Source: an uncultured Pirellulaceae bacterium
GTDB taxonomy: Bacteria > Planctomycetota > Planctomycetia > Pirellulales > Pirellulaceae
Assembly: GCA_934255105.1 (NCBI GenBank)
Contig: CAKQNH010000249.1
Coordinates: forward strand, 1 to 6,936
Length of the DNA: 6,936 nt
Reading direction: 5' to 3'
Positions 1 through 6,219 of the stretch are shown piece after piece. Both the position numbers and the translations under genes were made by a program. The notes below the pieces were generated by a model. That model saw only the letters and a program-made list of their open reading frames with translations, had not been told where the DNA came from and did not search any database. Position 1 is the first letter of the stretch; every line of letters begins with the position of its first letter.

Positions 1-16
1 TTAACAATTAAGTCGA

Positions 17-32
17 CGTCCCCTGGGGGACG
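17..32. repeat. short perfect hairpin at window start
   Basis: Seven-base arms CGTCCCC (17-23) and GGGGACG (26-32) surround a two-base loop. There is no T-tract on either side to support a terminator. It could be the edge of a larger repeat or the 3' end signal of a gene outside the window. Function unknown. Confidence 0.4.
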
Positions 33-70
33 ATTTGTGCGGGAGGCGGAACGATCTGTACGACTGGGAT

Positions 71-160
71 TGACTTGTGGGTTTAAAACGGGCAGGAGTG
101 CCCGTTCTACGGGAATGACTTGTGGGGGGGTAAACGGGCAGGAGTGCCCGTTCTACGAGA
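71..160. repeat. two tandem copies of a ~45-bp hairpin repeat
   Basis: Copy A covers 71-115 and copy B 116-160. Both begin TGACTTGTGGG and share an identical 26-base core (86-111 and 132-157), with a one-base indel and a G-run difference between. Each core holds a hairpin with 7-bp stem AACGGGC/GCCCGTT and loop AGGAGT (87-106 and 133-152). Stop-free reading across it on the minus strand gives an Arg/Pro/Thr-rich translation typical of repeat DNA, so I do not call a gene here. It resembles dispersed palindromic repeats I associate with planctomycete intergenic regions (from memory, unchecked). Confidence 0.75.
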
Positions 161-238
161 AAGATGCGGGGGGAGTGTCCAACCGGGGTGTGAGGTAAGG
201 GAAAAGCGTGCGGTGCGCAAGCCATAACGCGATTTATC

Positions 239-281
239 GCCGAAATTCGGCCAATTCCGTCGCTGTGGAGACTTTCCACAG
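239..281. repeat. pair of adjacent small inverted repeats
   Basis: The first is GCCGAA/TTCGGC around a single A (239-251). The second is CTGTGGA/TCCACAG with a five-base loop GACTT (263-281). They sit 11 bases apart, about 135 bases upstream of the CxxC protein start. Neither is followed by a T-tract. They could be protein binding sites or a remnant repeat. The TTTCCACA part only loosely resembles a DnaA box. Confidence 0.4.
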
Positions 282-401
282 GGCTGAAAACGCGCTAGGA
301 TGGTAGTTGGGTTGGGAAATCCTCTTCCCCGCAAGTTGCAAAAATGGCTTCCGGCCGCATTATCTGGTGATATTGTAGGTGCGGTGCGCCTCGTTTCCCC
401 T

Positions 402-407
402 AAGGAG
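402..407 (+). promoter_or_regulatory. Shine-Dalgarno AAGGAG deciding the start at 417
   Basis: AAGGAG lies nine bases before the ATG at 417. It fixes this start over the in-frame ATG at 300, because the protein then begins directly with a signal peptide. Confidence 0.85.
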
Positions 408-416
408 AATGAATCT

Positions 417-980
417 ATGAGACATTTGGTTAGTTTGGCATTGGCAGTGGCTGTGCTCAGCCCTAACTTCGCTAGCGCTGAAGGTATCAAGAGTGGCTTG
501 GAAGCTGGCAAGGGCATTGCACCCTTCTATGTCACCAAGACGGCTGGAGCCGAAGATGATGGCGTCGCGAAGGGTGATAACCTGTGCTATCGCTGCAAAA
601 ATGGTGACCGCCCGCAGGTGATGGTCTTCACCCGCAGCACCGATGCCAAGGTAGTTGCATTGGTGCAAAAGTTGGATGAACAGATCAAAGCACACGAAGG
701 TGCCCAGTTGCGAGCATTTGTCAACATGCTGGGTGACAGCAAAGACGCCGCCGCCGCCTCGGTAACCAAGCTTGCTAAGGCCAGCAAGGCTAAAAATGTC
801 CCGTTTGTTGTTCCCAACGAATTTGAGAATGGCCCAGAAGACTACGGTATCAGCCCTAAAGCCGATATCACCATCATTGTTGCCAACGACGAAAAGGTCG
901 TTGCCAACCATGCGGTCGCTTCGGCCAAAGATCTGGATGTAGACTCGGTCATCAAAGACATTCAGAAAATGTTCAACTAA
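417..980 (+). CDS. secreted thioredoxin-like CxxC protein, planctomycete type
   Basis: This 187-residue protein begins with a signal peptide: Arg at 2, hydrophobic stretch LVSLALAVAVL (4-14), and Ala-Ser-Ala (19-21) as a signal peptidase I site, so the mature chain should start at Glu22 and act outside the inner membrane. The mature part opens with an Asp/Gly-rich stretch and a CYRC motif (Cys57, Cys60), followed by a strand (QVMVFTRS, 67-74), an amphipathic helix (78-93), a strand with Leu98-Phe101, a Lys/Ala-rich helix (109-126), VPFVV (128-132) and a strand pair (ITIIVANDEKVVANHA, 151-166). This order fits a thioredoxin-like fold with a redox or metal-binding Cys pair near the start. I see no clear cis-proline motif, so thiol-disulfide activity is not certain. 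I recall similar secreted proteins in planctomycetes but know no established function. It is a single-gene unit, with its own leader and a strong terminator 33 bases after the stop. Confidence 0.85.
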   Translation: MRHLVSLALAVAVLSPNFASAEGIKSGLEAGKGIAPFYVTKTAGAEDDGVAKGDNLCYRCKNGDRPQVMVFTRSTDAKVVALVQKLDEQIKAHEGAQLRAFVNMLGDSKDAAAASVTKLAKASKAKNVPFVVPNEFENGPEDYGISPKADITIIVANDEKVVANHAVASAKDLDVDSVIKDIQKMFN

Positions 981-1012
981 CGCGACGCGCTACGTCAGTT
1001 AAAGATTAAACT

Positions 1013-1051
1013 ATCCGTGCTCCCAGCATATCTGGGGGTGCGGATTTTTTT
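1013..1051 (+). terminator. intrinsic terminator of the CxxC protein gene
   Basis: A 14-bp stem (1013-1026 with 1032-1045, three G-U wobbles and no mismatch) closes over the loop CATAT and runs into seven T residues (1045-1051). It lies 33 bases after the stop codon at 980. This is a textbook Rho-independent terminator and separates the first gene from the one downstream. Confidence 0.93.
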
Positions 1052-1085
1052 ATGGACCGACGATGTTGTTTACGCGGATTTTTAC

Positions 1086-1151
1086 GTAGCGGAACTCGCC
1101 AAGAGTTTCGACAGCCCGCCTTTGGCCGAAAGTCTTGGCGACTTCCGCTAC
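1086..1151. repeat. 66-bp near-perfect inverted repeat (palindromic element)
   Basis: Arms of 25 bases (1086-1110 and 1127-1151) pair at 23 of 25 positions around a 16-base loop. The two mismatches are C opposite C (1095/1142) and G opposite G (1105/1132). The outer ends read GTAGCGGAA and TTCCGCTAC, and imperfect pairing with bulges continues into TTTAC/GTTAAA outside. It has no coding capacity and no obvious target-site duplication. It resembles the mobile palindromic or MITE-like intergenic elements I recall from planctomycete genomes (unverified). It gives protein-like translations on both strands (plus frame ending at 1157, and a matching minus frame), which should not be mistaken for genes. 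Confidence 0.85.
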
Positions 1152-1228
1152 CGTTAAAGCCTTGCGGTCCAATAGAGCTACAACAGTCCGCGAAAGTGAC
1201 GACCCTTCATTCCGATTTAAGCGATGCG

Positions 1229-2881
1229 ATGAGTCGAGACTTCTTTCTGTTGAATCGCTGCTTTCAGGTGGCTAAGATCTGTGCCGAACCGGAGGGAGCA
1301 AGCTATTCCTACCCGCCGCTTAAAGCGCGCAGCAAGCTACCATCGCAACTGCTGAAACTTTATGGCTTGCTCGATCGCATCTGTTCGATCGCCAATGCGG
1401 ACGATCTGCCGAGCGCGGACGCCGACCTGCAAGGTGTGCCCGTCGATCTCGACCCGCTCCAGCGGCGCGACTTGGAAGAGTTCGAGCGACTCATTGTGGC
1501 GCTTCGTTTTAGTGCCGACGAGCAGGTCAAGCAGCCTGCGGTGGCCCTAATTCGCGCCATCTTTAATGACGCACATTATTTCTCCGGTTTAAAGCCACTT
1601 CCTCAATACACTGAGGCCTTTGCATACGAGTTGCTCTTTCCAAGTTGGCTCAACCTGCTCAGCGCGGTCATGCTCCCTAGAGCGGACAATGGAAAGCCCA
1701 GATTGGAGGGTAGTCGGCAAGGGGTGTTGTTCGAGTTCTTAGGGACGTTCGACCCACTGGATGAGGAGGATCACAGCCGACTGCTGGTGGCTTATCTGAC
1801 CTTCATCGCCAGCCGCTTCGATGCCCCGAACTGTGAAGACTTGCTCCAACGCTTGGTCGATTTGGTGATGCATCACGGAGCGGACTGCTTGGATGCGATC
1901 GACGAGATCGACTTGGCCTGCAAAGATGCTCGACAACTCAAACAGGCCGTGGCCGATTATCTAGTAGTCATGTCGTCGCTGGCCGATAGCAGCCTCTGCA
2001 GCCAGTACGCCATCGCCTATCAGCGGCCGTTGAGGCGATCGCTGCCAGACGTGCTCGCCGCCGCGCTCGCGCGACACGCAGAGGCGAGCCAGTGGCCCGA
2101 GTTCTTGTCGATCGCGGGACCTGTTAGAGCGATTATCGAATCGAAGCACGCGCTAGCACCCGAGATGGTCGCCCAACTGACCAAGCAGCCCGACAAGCTG
2201 GTCCGACTGCTCGGGCTGATCGCCATGGAAACGCCCGCCGGTCGCTACGTCCTGTCGCAAGAAGCACAGTCTGCCGTGGCTGCGCTAATAGCCTCACAAG
2301 CGTCGCTGTTGGACGATCAACTCGAATGCCTGCAAGCTTTTGGTCGAGAGGTTGCTCCGCGGCTAGCTGGCTTTAGCGAGGCTATCCTGGAGTACTTTCA
2401 TCGAATATTAATATCCGACGAAAATGGGCGTAGCAGGCTGTTGGAGAGCCTACACAATCCTGCGGTGCGTGCGGCGCTGGTCGAACATTTGCAACAGCGC
2501 GCAGCCGCGACCGACAGCGATAGTCGTTGGCTGGCCTTGCTCGGCTGTGCTAGTCTGCTGTGGCACGAGGCGGAGTCGAACGAGGCGCGCGCGTCGCTTC
2601 AGGCACTCGATGCTGTCGTCAGCAATCGCACGATTGGCGACAAAGAACTGAGAGATTTATTGTCGGACCTGCGCGCCGATCCACTTCGCGCGCTTGAGTG
2701 CTTAGCTTCTCCCATGCTGGCCGCAGGCGGTAAAAGCCCTCGTGTTGCCGCGCTCTATCTGACGTTGAATGAGGTTAGTCAAAAGTTGGCTGCTAGCGGC
2801 GCCGTCGACAATTTCAGCGTTGTTCGCGCTAAGTACTCGCGTTTAACCAACATGGATTTGGACTCGGCGTCCAATGGTTGA
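1229..2881 (+). CDS. hypothetical all-helical soluble protein
   Basis: I do not recognise this family. From the ATG at 1229 it encodes 550 residues, with no signal peptide or membrane segment, so it is probably cytoplasmic. The sequence is rich in Leu and Ala and reads as successive amphipathic helices: 78-93, 102-112, 128-148, 183-197, 203-215, 234-252, 272-283, 311-333, 345-371, 382-395, 411-425, 432-446, 453-466, 470-498 and 504-522. This suggests an alpha-solenoid (HEAT/TPR-like) scaffold, although no regular repeat consensus is visible. No catalytic motif was found; a Cys/His pattern at 201-231 is too irregular for a zinc site. The frame is open back to 1052, but that part comes from the terminator tail and the inverted repeat and is Arg/Cys-rich, so the start is placed at 1229. 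A GTG at 1196 is an alternative, and neither start has a good Shine-Dalgarno. No promoter was identified. The gene ends convergently with the minus-strand operon. Confidence 0.75.
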   Translation: MSRDFFLLNRCFQVAKICAEPEGASYSYPPLKARSKLPSQLLKLYGLLDRICSIANADDLPSADADLQGVPVDLDPLQRRDLEEFERLIVALRFSADEQVKQPAVALIRAIFNDAHYFSGLKPLPQYTEAFAYELLFPSWLNLLSAVMLPRADNGKPRLEGSRQGVLFEFLGTFDPLDEEDHSRLLVAYLTFIASRFDAPNCEDLLQRLVDLVMHHGADCLDAIDEIDLACKDARQLKQAVADYLVVMSSLADSSLCSQYAIAYQRPLRRSLPDVLAAALARHAEASQWPEFLSIAGPVRAIIESKHALAPEMVAQLTKQPDKLVRLLGLIAMETPAGRYVLSQEAQSAVAALIASQASLLDDQLECLQAFGREVAPRLAGFSEAILEYFHRILISDENGRSRLLESLHNPAVRAALVEHLQQRAAATDSDSRWLALLGCASLLWHEAESNEARASLQALDAVVSNRTIGDKELRDLLSDLRADPLRALECLASPMLAAGGKSPRVAALYLTLNEVSQKLAASGAVDNFSVVRAKYSRLTNMDLDSASNG

Positions 2882-3257
2882 TGTTGGCTAGGGTGACTAC
2901 GGAGCGGCAAGGATTTATACGGTGGAGGCTGGTTCGGCGGCAGTCTGGTTTGAGATAGAACTGTTTTGCACCGTCATACACAGTGTGTGGTGAAGGTTCG
3001 CGCTAAAAGCTACGACAAGTCGCAGCAGTCCAAGGAGCGCAATCGCAGATCGCCGATTGGTCTCTCCGACTACGTCCCAAATGCGTCACTAATACAATTG
3101 ACGTCCCGAGCGATCAGCGACAGAGGATGGTGTTTGGGATGCCGACGGCGGAGGGGTGAGGTGTTTGAATGGAAGTTTGAATACCGACGCGGAGCGTCGA
3201 GCCACATTAAAAGCCATATTGAAAGCCACATTGAATGGTGGTTTGAATGTCGATGGG
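2882..3257. other. convergent intergenic region, no supported gene
   Basis: These 376 bases separate two convergent genes. Plus-strand frames at 2966-3373 and 3156-3347 are open but run into the antisense of the downstream gene and lack convincing ribosome sites, so they are not called. No stem with a T-tract is visible for either gene. The right third holds a small repeat cluster. A 6-bp hairpin (CGACGC/GCGTCG, 3185-3199) is present without a T-run. Confidence 0.6.
3165..3255. repeat. repeat cluster: 25-bp direct repeats flanking 3 x 12-bp units
   Basis: Three abutting 12-base units, AGCCACATTAAA (3200-3211), AGCCATATTGAA (3212-3223) and AGCCACATTGAA (3224-3235), lie between two imperfect 25-base direct repeats (3165-3189 and 3231-3255, 20 of 25 identical, both beginning TTGAATGG and carrying GTTTGAAT). 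The second long repeat overlaps the last unit. The cluster ends two bases before the stop of the TIGR03545-type gene (3258-3260, minus strand). Offsets of 12 and 66 bases are multiples of three, so the repeats keep one frame. Function unknown. Confidence 0.7.
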
Positions 3258-5006
3258 CTAGCGCTGCACTTCTCCGGCGCGACGAGCGAACTCGGTGCCG
3301 CTCATCTCATCGAAGCGTTGCTGCAGACGCTGTTGGCTCGTCAATAGTGTACTTTCGTCACGGGCTACGATAGCCAGCGCGTCGCGGGCTGTTAATGCGA
3401 CTTGCTCACGCATTTTTTCGATGCACCGAGTGAATTCGGTTTCCAACTTCTGATGCGATGCGGCAATGAGCTGCTGCGATTGTTGCTCCAGCATCTGCTC
3501 TACTGCCCGTTGCAGCCAAGCTGGCGCCGGGCCGCTGAGCTTCATCTCCGGCCACTGCCATGTGCCACTCAGTTCAAACTGCAAAGGTTCATGGGGGGAC
3601 TCGTCTGCATTGTCACTGAGGCTCTCCTGCAAGCTAACCAAAAGATCGTGCGGCAGCCTGTGTGAAAGGTGCGGCAATGCTTCCGAGGCGATGCGCAACG
3701 TACCAGTCAAGCTGCCGGAGTCGGAGGTCAGGTTGGCTGTCACGGGGGCTAGCGCATGTAGTGTGGTCGCGCTGGCGGGGGCGTCGAGATCTGCTCGCTT
3801 CGCCAAATCCTGGCTGAGCATTCTGATGCGTAGCTGAATTGCTGTCGATTTGCGTGAATCATGAGCCGCGGCTACTTCCAATGTGTTGTTTGGACAGTCA
3901 AAGGTAGTCAGAAAGTTCAGTTCGCGAAAGACATCGCCGGGACTACGTTGAGCCAGACGCCACGAGCCGCTCGTCTGAAATGGCGTAGAGAATTGCCCGA
4001 AGCGGAATTCACCTGAGGCTTTCAAATCGGCGCAGTGAATGTGCTCTTTACCGAGAGCTCCGGGGCGAACGGTGATATCGTAGTCCGCTGCTCGCAGACC
4101 GGCGGCCGCTTGGCTTGTGCCTGCCACAATTTCCCCATACGGTGCTACTTGAGCCCAACTGGCTTCAGCTATTGTCAGAGCCAATTGACTGTCGAGCGCC
4201 AGAGCTTGCCTGCCTGACCCGTCTGTAGCTTTAAGCTGAGCACAAACCTGTTCTAGGGCGCGCACATCCTGAGCGAGCAACTCTTGCAATCGCTCGAACT
4301 CGCCAGCTAAATCGTTTTGCATGTCTGCCAACTGGCCGAGCAGCGATCGCTGCTCGACGGATAGTTCTCTATACCGCGTCAGGCGGGCGCGAATCGATTC
4401 TTCGAAACGAAGCGGGTTGTCCATCGCCGCAGCCTCGCGTTCGATCCGTCCTGATTCGGCTAGGATGTCCCGCGATCGCTCGACAACTCCCTGAGCACGC
4501 TGGCTCCAGGCCATTTCTATAGCCTCGGTGGCGGACAGGGAGCTAACACGCCGTTCAACATGATTCCAATCGAGCTGCTCAAGATGGCTAGCCATACCGT
4601 GTCGCCACTCATCCAGATTTGCGTTGGGCTGGGGAAAGCTGCTGGTCAACGTTACGACGGCGTCTTGAACGACGAATTTGGGAATGTGAATCCGTCCGTC
4701 GACTAGACTCGTCCGATCGATGCCCAACCAGCAGCGCACAGCGTTGACACTAAAGTTGATCGGCGGCTTAGCGCTACTGTCTGCTTGAGCATCGGCCGCA
4801 CGGTTGCCCTGCCATCGCAGATTGCGAACTTCGACAATCGAGTTTTGCTTGTGGTAGATCACTTCGCCAACGGTCACTTGTGGGCCGAGCGCACCGGCAA
4901 TCCACATGTGCTGTAGCCAAGCGCGGGTAGGTTGGTTAAGCAGTAGGCCACTTGCCATCAGCAGGGCGACAGTCGCCCATCGCAATCGGCGTTTACTGAG
5001 CAGCAT
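3258..5006 (-). CDS. TIGR03545-type AsmA-like periplasmic protein
   Basis: This 582-residue protein has a basic N-terminus (KRRLRW, 5-10) and one hydrophobic segment (11-24), which makes it an inner-membrane anchor or uncleaved signal, with the rest in the periplasm. Residues 40-121 hold short beta strands (VTVGEVIY, SIVEVRNLRW, RIHIPKFVVQDAVVTL) like the start of AsmA/TIGR03545 proteins. Residues 140-262 are strongly helical and charged and probably form a coiled coil (around 200-260). Residues 305-490 return to alternating strands (YDITVRP, SGEFRFGQF, LQFELSGTWQWPEMKLSG). A final long helix region (495-565) is rich in Gln and Glu. Length is near what I recall for the family (about 600). The family is, from memory, found next to TIGR03546 proteins, as here. 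An envelope role, possibly in lipid or outer-membrane handling as for AsmA proteins, is inference only. Confidence 0.8.
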   Translation of the reverse strand: MLLSKRRLRWATVALLMASGLLLNQPTRAWLQHMWIAGALGPQVTVGEVIYHKQNSIVEVRNLRWQGNRAADAQADSSAKPPINFSVNAVRCWLGIDRTSLVDGRIHIPKFVVQDAVVTLTSSFPQPNANLDEWRHGMASHLEQLDWNHVERRVSSLSATEAIEMAWSQRAQGVVERSRDILAESGRIEREAAAMDNPLRFEESIRARLTRYRELSVEQRSLLGQLADMQNDLAGEFERLQELLAQDVRALEQVCAQLKATDGSGRQALALDSQLALTIAEASWAQVAPYGEIVAGTSQAAAGLRAADYDITVRPGALGKEHIHCADLKASGEFRFGQFSTPFQTSGSWRLAQRSPGDVFRELNFLTTFDCPNNTLEVAAAHDSRKSTAIQLRIRMLSQDLAKRADLDAPASATTLHALAPVTANLTSDSGSLTGTLRIASEALPHLSHRLPHDLLVSLQESLSDNADESPHEPLQFELSGTWQWPEMKLSGPAPAWLQRAVEQMLEQQSQQLIAASHQKLETEFTRCIEKMREQVALTARDALAIVARDESTLLTSQQRLQQRFDEMSGTEFARRAGEVQR

Positions 5007-5019
5007 AGATTTAGACCTT
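5007..5019 (-). promoter_or_regulatory. ribosome site and stop/start junction of the operon
   Basis: Read on the minus strand, AAGG (5019-5016) sits nine bases before the ATG at 5006, inside the last codons of the upstream gene. The upstream stop TAA (5013-5011) is four bases before that ATG. The arrangement implies translational coupling of the two genes. Confidence 0.7.
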
Positions 5020-6213
5020 ATCTTGAATCGCTCGCAAGTGCTCTAGTAAGTAACGCAGCGTTTCCGCTTGATGCGTGTCTCCAATTGGCCGCCTAGTGCT
5101 GGCTGCGGCTACGCCAGTGTCTTTGCGCAGTGCAACTTCCCCAGCGTGTGTGGGCTCTCTTGGAGAGGCTGAGTCTCTGGCTCGCCCCGCCGTAGGGATA
5201 TAAGGCTGGACGGTATTGCGTTCCTGTGCCTGGTGAATAAACCGAGTGCTATTTGATGAGTTCGCTGACGTGGGAACCTGGCCGTCGGGCGGCTCGGCTG
5301 CTGGAGTAGGCGCAGAGTCAGAGCCCTGCGTAACCTGCTGAGCATCCGTAGGCTCAACCGTGGTCGCTGGGCCGTCGACGAGTGCCTGTGCAATGGAAGG
5401 AGTAGGATGTAAATCGCATGAGGTCAGCAGGTCATCGACGTACTGCGCCATCTGCGCGGCGCGCTGTGCCACTTGTACGGGACCTACACTGTGCGCTTGC
5501 TCTGCATTGCATGTAGCCAACAATTTCTCCAGTTCATGACAGGAATGTTCATCAACCACTGAAACACTAATTGCATGGTCGCTTGTGCGGCGTTGGGATA
5601 GACCGCTCCACTCAACCACCACCGGCTGTTCCGGTCCGGTCGGCTCGTCGAGTCGCGACACTACCGGCGTTTCAGAGCGCGTTGGAGCGCAAGGTAATGC
5701 GGTCGAGGAAGCGACTGCTTTTCGGGCGGCGACAGCGGGCTTCAGTTCCTGCGCGAAATCGGGATCGGCTGCTAAGGCTGAAGCGGCAGAGCGGGCAGGA
5801 GACAGGCGCGCTGCCAGCGGTCTAGACAAGAAGAAAACAGGGACTGCAATGCCGAGCCCGATCAGGAAGCTGCCATGCACGACGGAATTGTTCAAGCCAA
5901 TCCAAGGCAGCCAGGGGATTTGATCCACTGACGACCACATATCGACTAGGCTGGAGTTGGTCAGCGACCACAACCCCGCGCGGCCGGCGGCCTGCGTCAA
6001 GGGGCCGGCGGCAAATGAGAGCATGAAACAAGTGCATGCAGCCAGCGGTAAATGAATCGGTAGCGCGCAGCACACCACCACTATAGCGCAGAACAACAGG
6101 CTGAACTTGGGTAGCAGCCCACACACGACACCCAGGGCAATAGCAGCCGACAGTTGCCACGGCTGATGGCAACTCGACGAGCGGTGCAGCAGGCTTCGTA
6201 TGGCGTCGCCCAT
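5011..6213 (-). CDS. TIGR03546/DUF2062-like membrane protein, long C-terminal tail
   Basis: From the ATG at 6213 this encodes 400 residues. Residues 1-138 match what I recall of TIGR03546: a short N-terminal helix, PWQLSAAIALGVVCGLLP (18-35), then hydrophobic segments at about 20-34, 37-51, 54-70 and 110-130, with a conserved-looking GPLTQAAGRAGLW (70-82) and GLNNSVVHGS (106-115) between. It is an inner-membrane protein. Family members are, as I recall, about 160-180 residues. Here about 265 residues of Pro/Ala/Ser/Thr-rich, probably disordered sequence follow, with a helical patch at 222-265 and a final amphipathic helix ETLRYLLEHLRAIQDKV (384-400). ATG at 6213 is preferred over GTG at 6219 because GGGGAA (6227-6222) is eight bases ahead of it. 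It is the first gene of a two-gene operon with the TIGR03545-type gene. The exact biochemical role is unknown. Confidence 0.82.
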   Translation of the reverse strand: MGDAIRSLLHRSSSCHQPWQLSAAIALGVVCGLLPKFSLLFCAIVVVCCALPIHLPLAACTCFMLSFAAGPLTQAAGRAGLWSLTNSSLVDMWSSVDQIPWLPWIGLNNSVVHGSFLIGLGIAVPVFFLSRPLAARLSPARSAASALAADPDFAQELKPAVAARKAVASSTALPCAPTRSETPVVSRLDEPTGPEQPVVVEWSGLSQRRTSDHAISVSVVDEHSCHELEKLLATCNAEQAHSVGPVQVAQRAAQMAQYVDDLLTSCDLHPTPSIAQALVDGPATTVEPTDAQQVTQGSDSAPTPAAEPPDGQVPTSANSSNSTRFIHQAQERNTVQPYIPTAGRARDSASPREPTHAGEVALRKDTGVAAASTRRPIGDTHQAETLRYLLEHLRAIQDKV

Positions 6214-6219
6214 CCTCAC

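Larger units (their letters stand above)
161..416. other. non-coding leader region of the CxxC protein gene
   Basis: These 256 bases hold no convincing gene. They contain two small inverted repeats (239-251 and 263-281) and then the 5' untranslated region of the next gene. The plus-strand frame of that gene is open back to an ATG at 300, but the extension lacks a Shine-Dalgarno and would bury the signal peptide, so it is treated as untranslated. No strong -35/-10 pair is evident. TTGCAA at 336-341 with TTATCT at 360-365 is the nearest and is weak. Confidence 0.5.

Noticed and set aside
1..279. Minus-strand open frame of 92 codons
   Set aside because: It runs through the duplicated hairpin repeat and gives repeated Arg/Thr/Pro-rich peptides; no ribosome site and no domain.
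263..281. DnaA boxes or a replication origin
   Set aside because: Only one loose match to the DnaA consensus, inside a hairpin, with no cluster of boxes and no AT-rich region or dnaA/dnaN gene nearby.
336..376. Sigma-70 type promoter for the CxxC protein gene
   Set aside because: TTGCAA with TTATCT or TATTGT is a poor match in sequence or spacing, and planctomycete promoters are not well enough defined for me to call it.
300..416. N-terminal extension of the CxxC protein from ATG 300
   Set aside because: It would hide a clean signal peptide, and the strong AAGGAG lies directly before ATG 417.
107..517. Minus-strand open frame of 136 codons
   Set aside because: It covers repeat DNA and the antisense of the secreted protein's signal peptide; composition is that of a shadow frame.
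360..911. Minus-strand open frame of 183 codons
   Set aside because: Fully antisense to the well-supported CxxC protein gene, which has a Shine-Dalgarno, signal peptide and terminator.
1038..1157. Protein-like plus-strand frame beginning in the terminator, considered as a small gene or the frameshifted N-terminus of the helical protein
   Set aside because: The stretch is the 66-bp inverted repeat, which reads as a similar peptide on the opposite strand too; the coding look comes from the palindrome.
2966..3373. Plus-strand open frame of 135 codons
   Set aside because: Arg/Ser/His-rich composition, no ribosome site, and its right end is antisense to the TIGR03545-type gene.
5571..5923. Plus-strand frames of 84 and 112 codons
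   Set aside because: Antisense to the long tail and last membrane segment of the minus-strand membrane protein; Arg-rich shadow composition.
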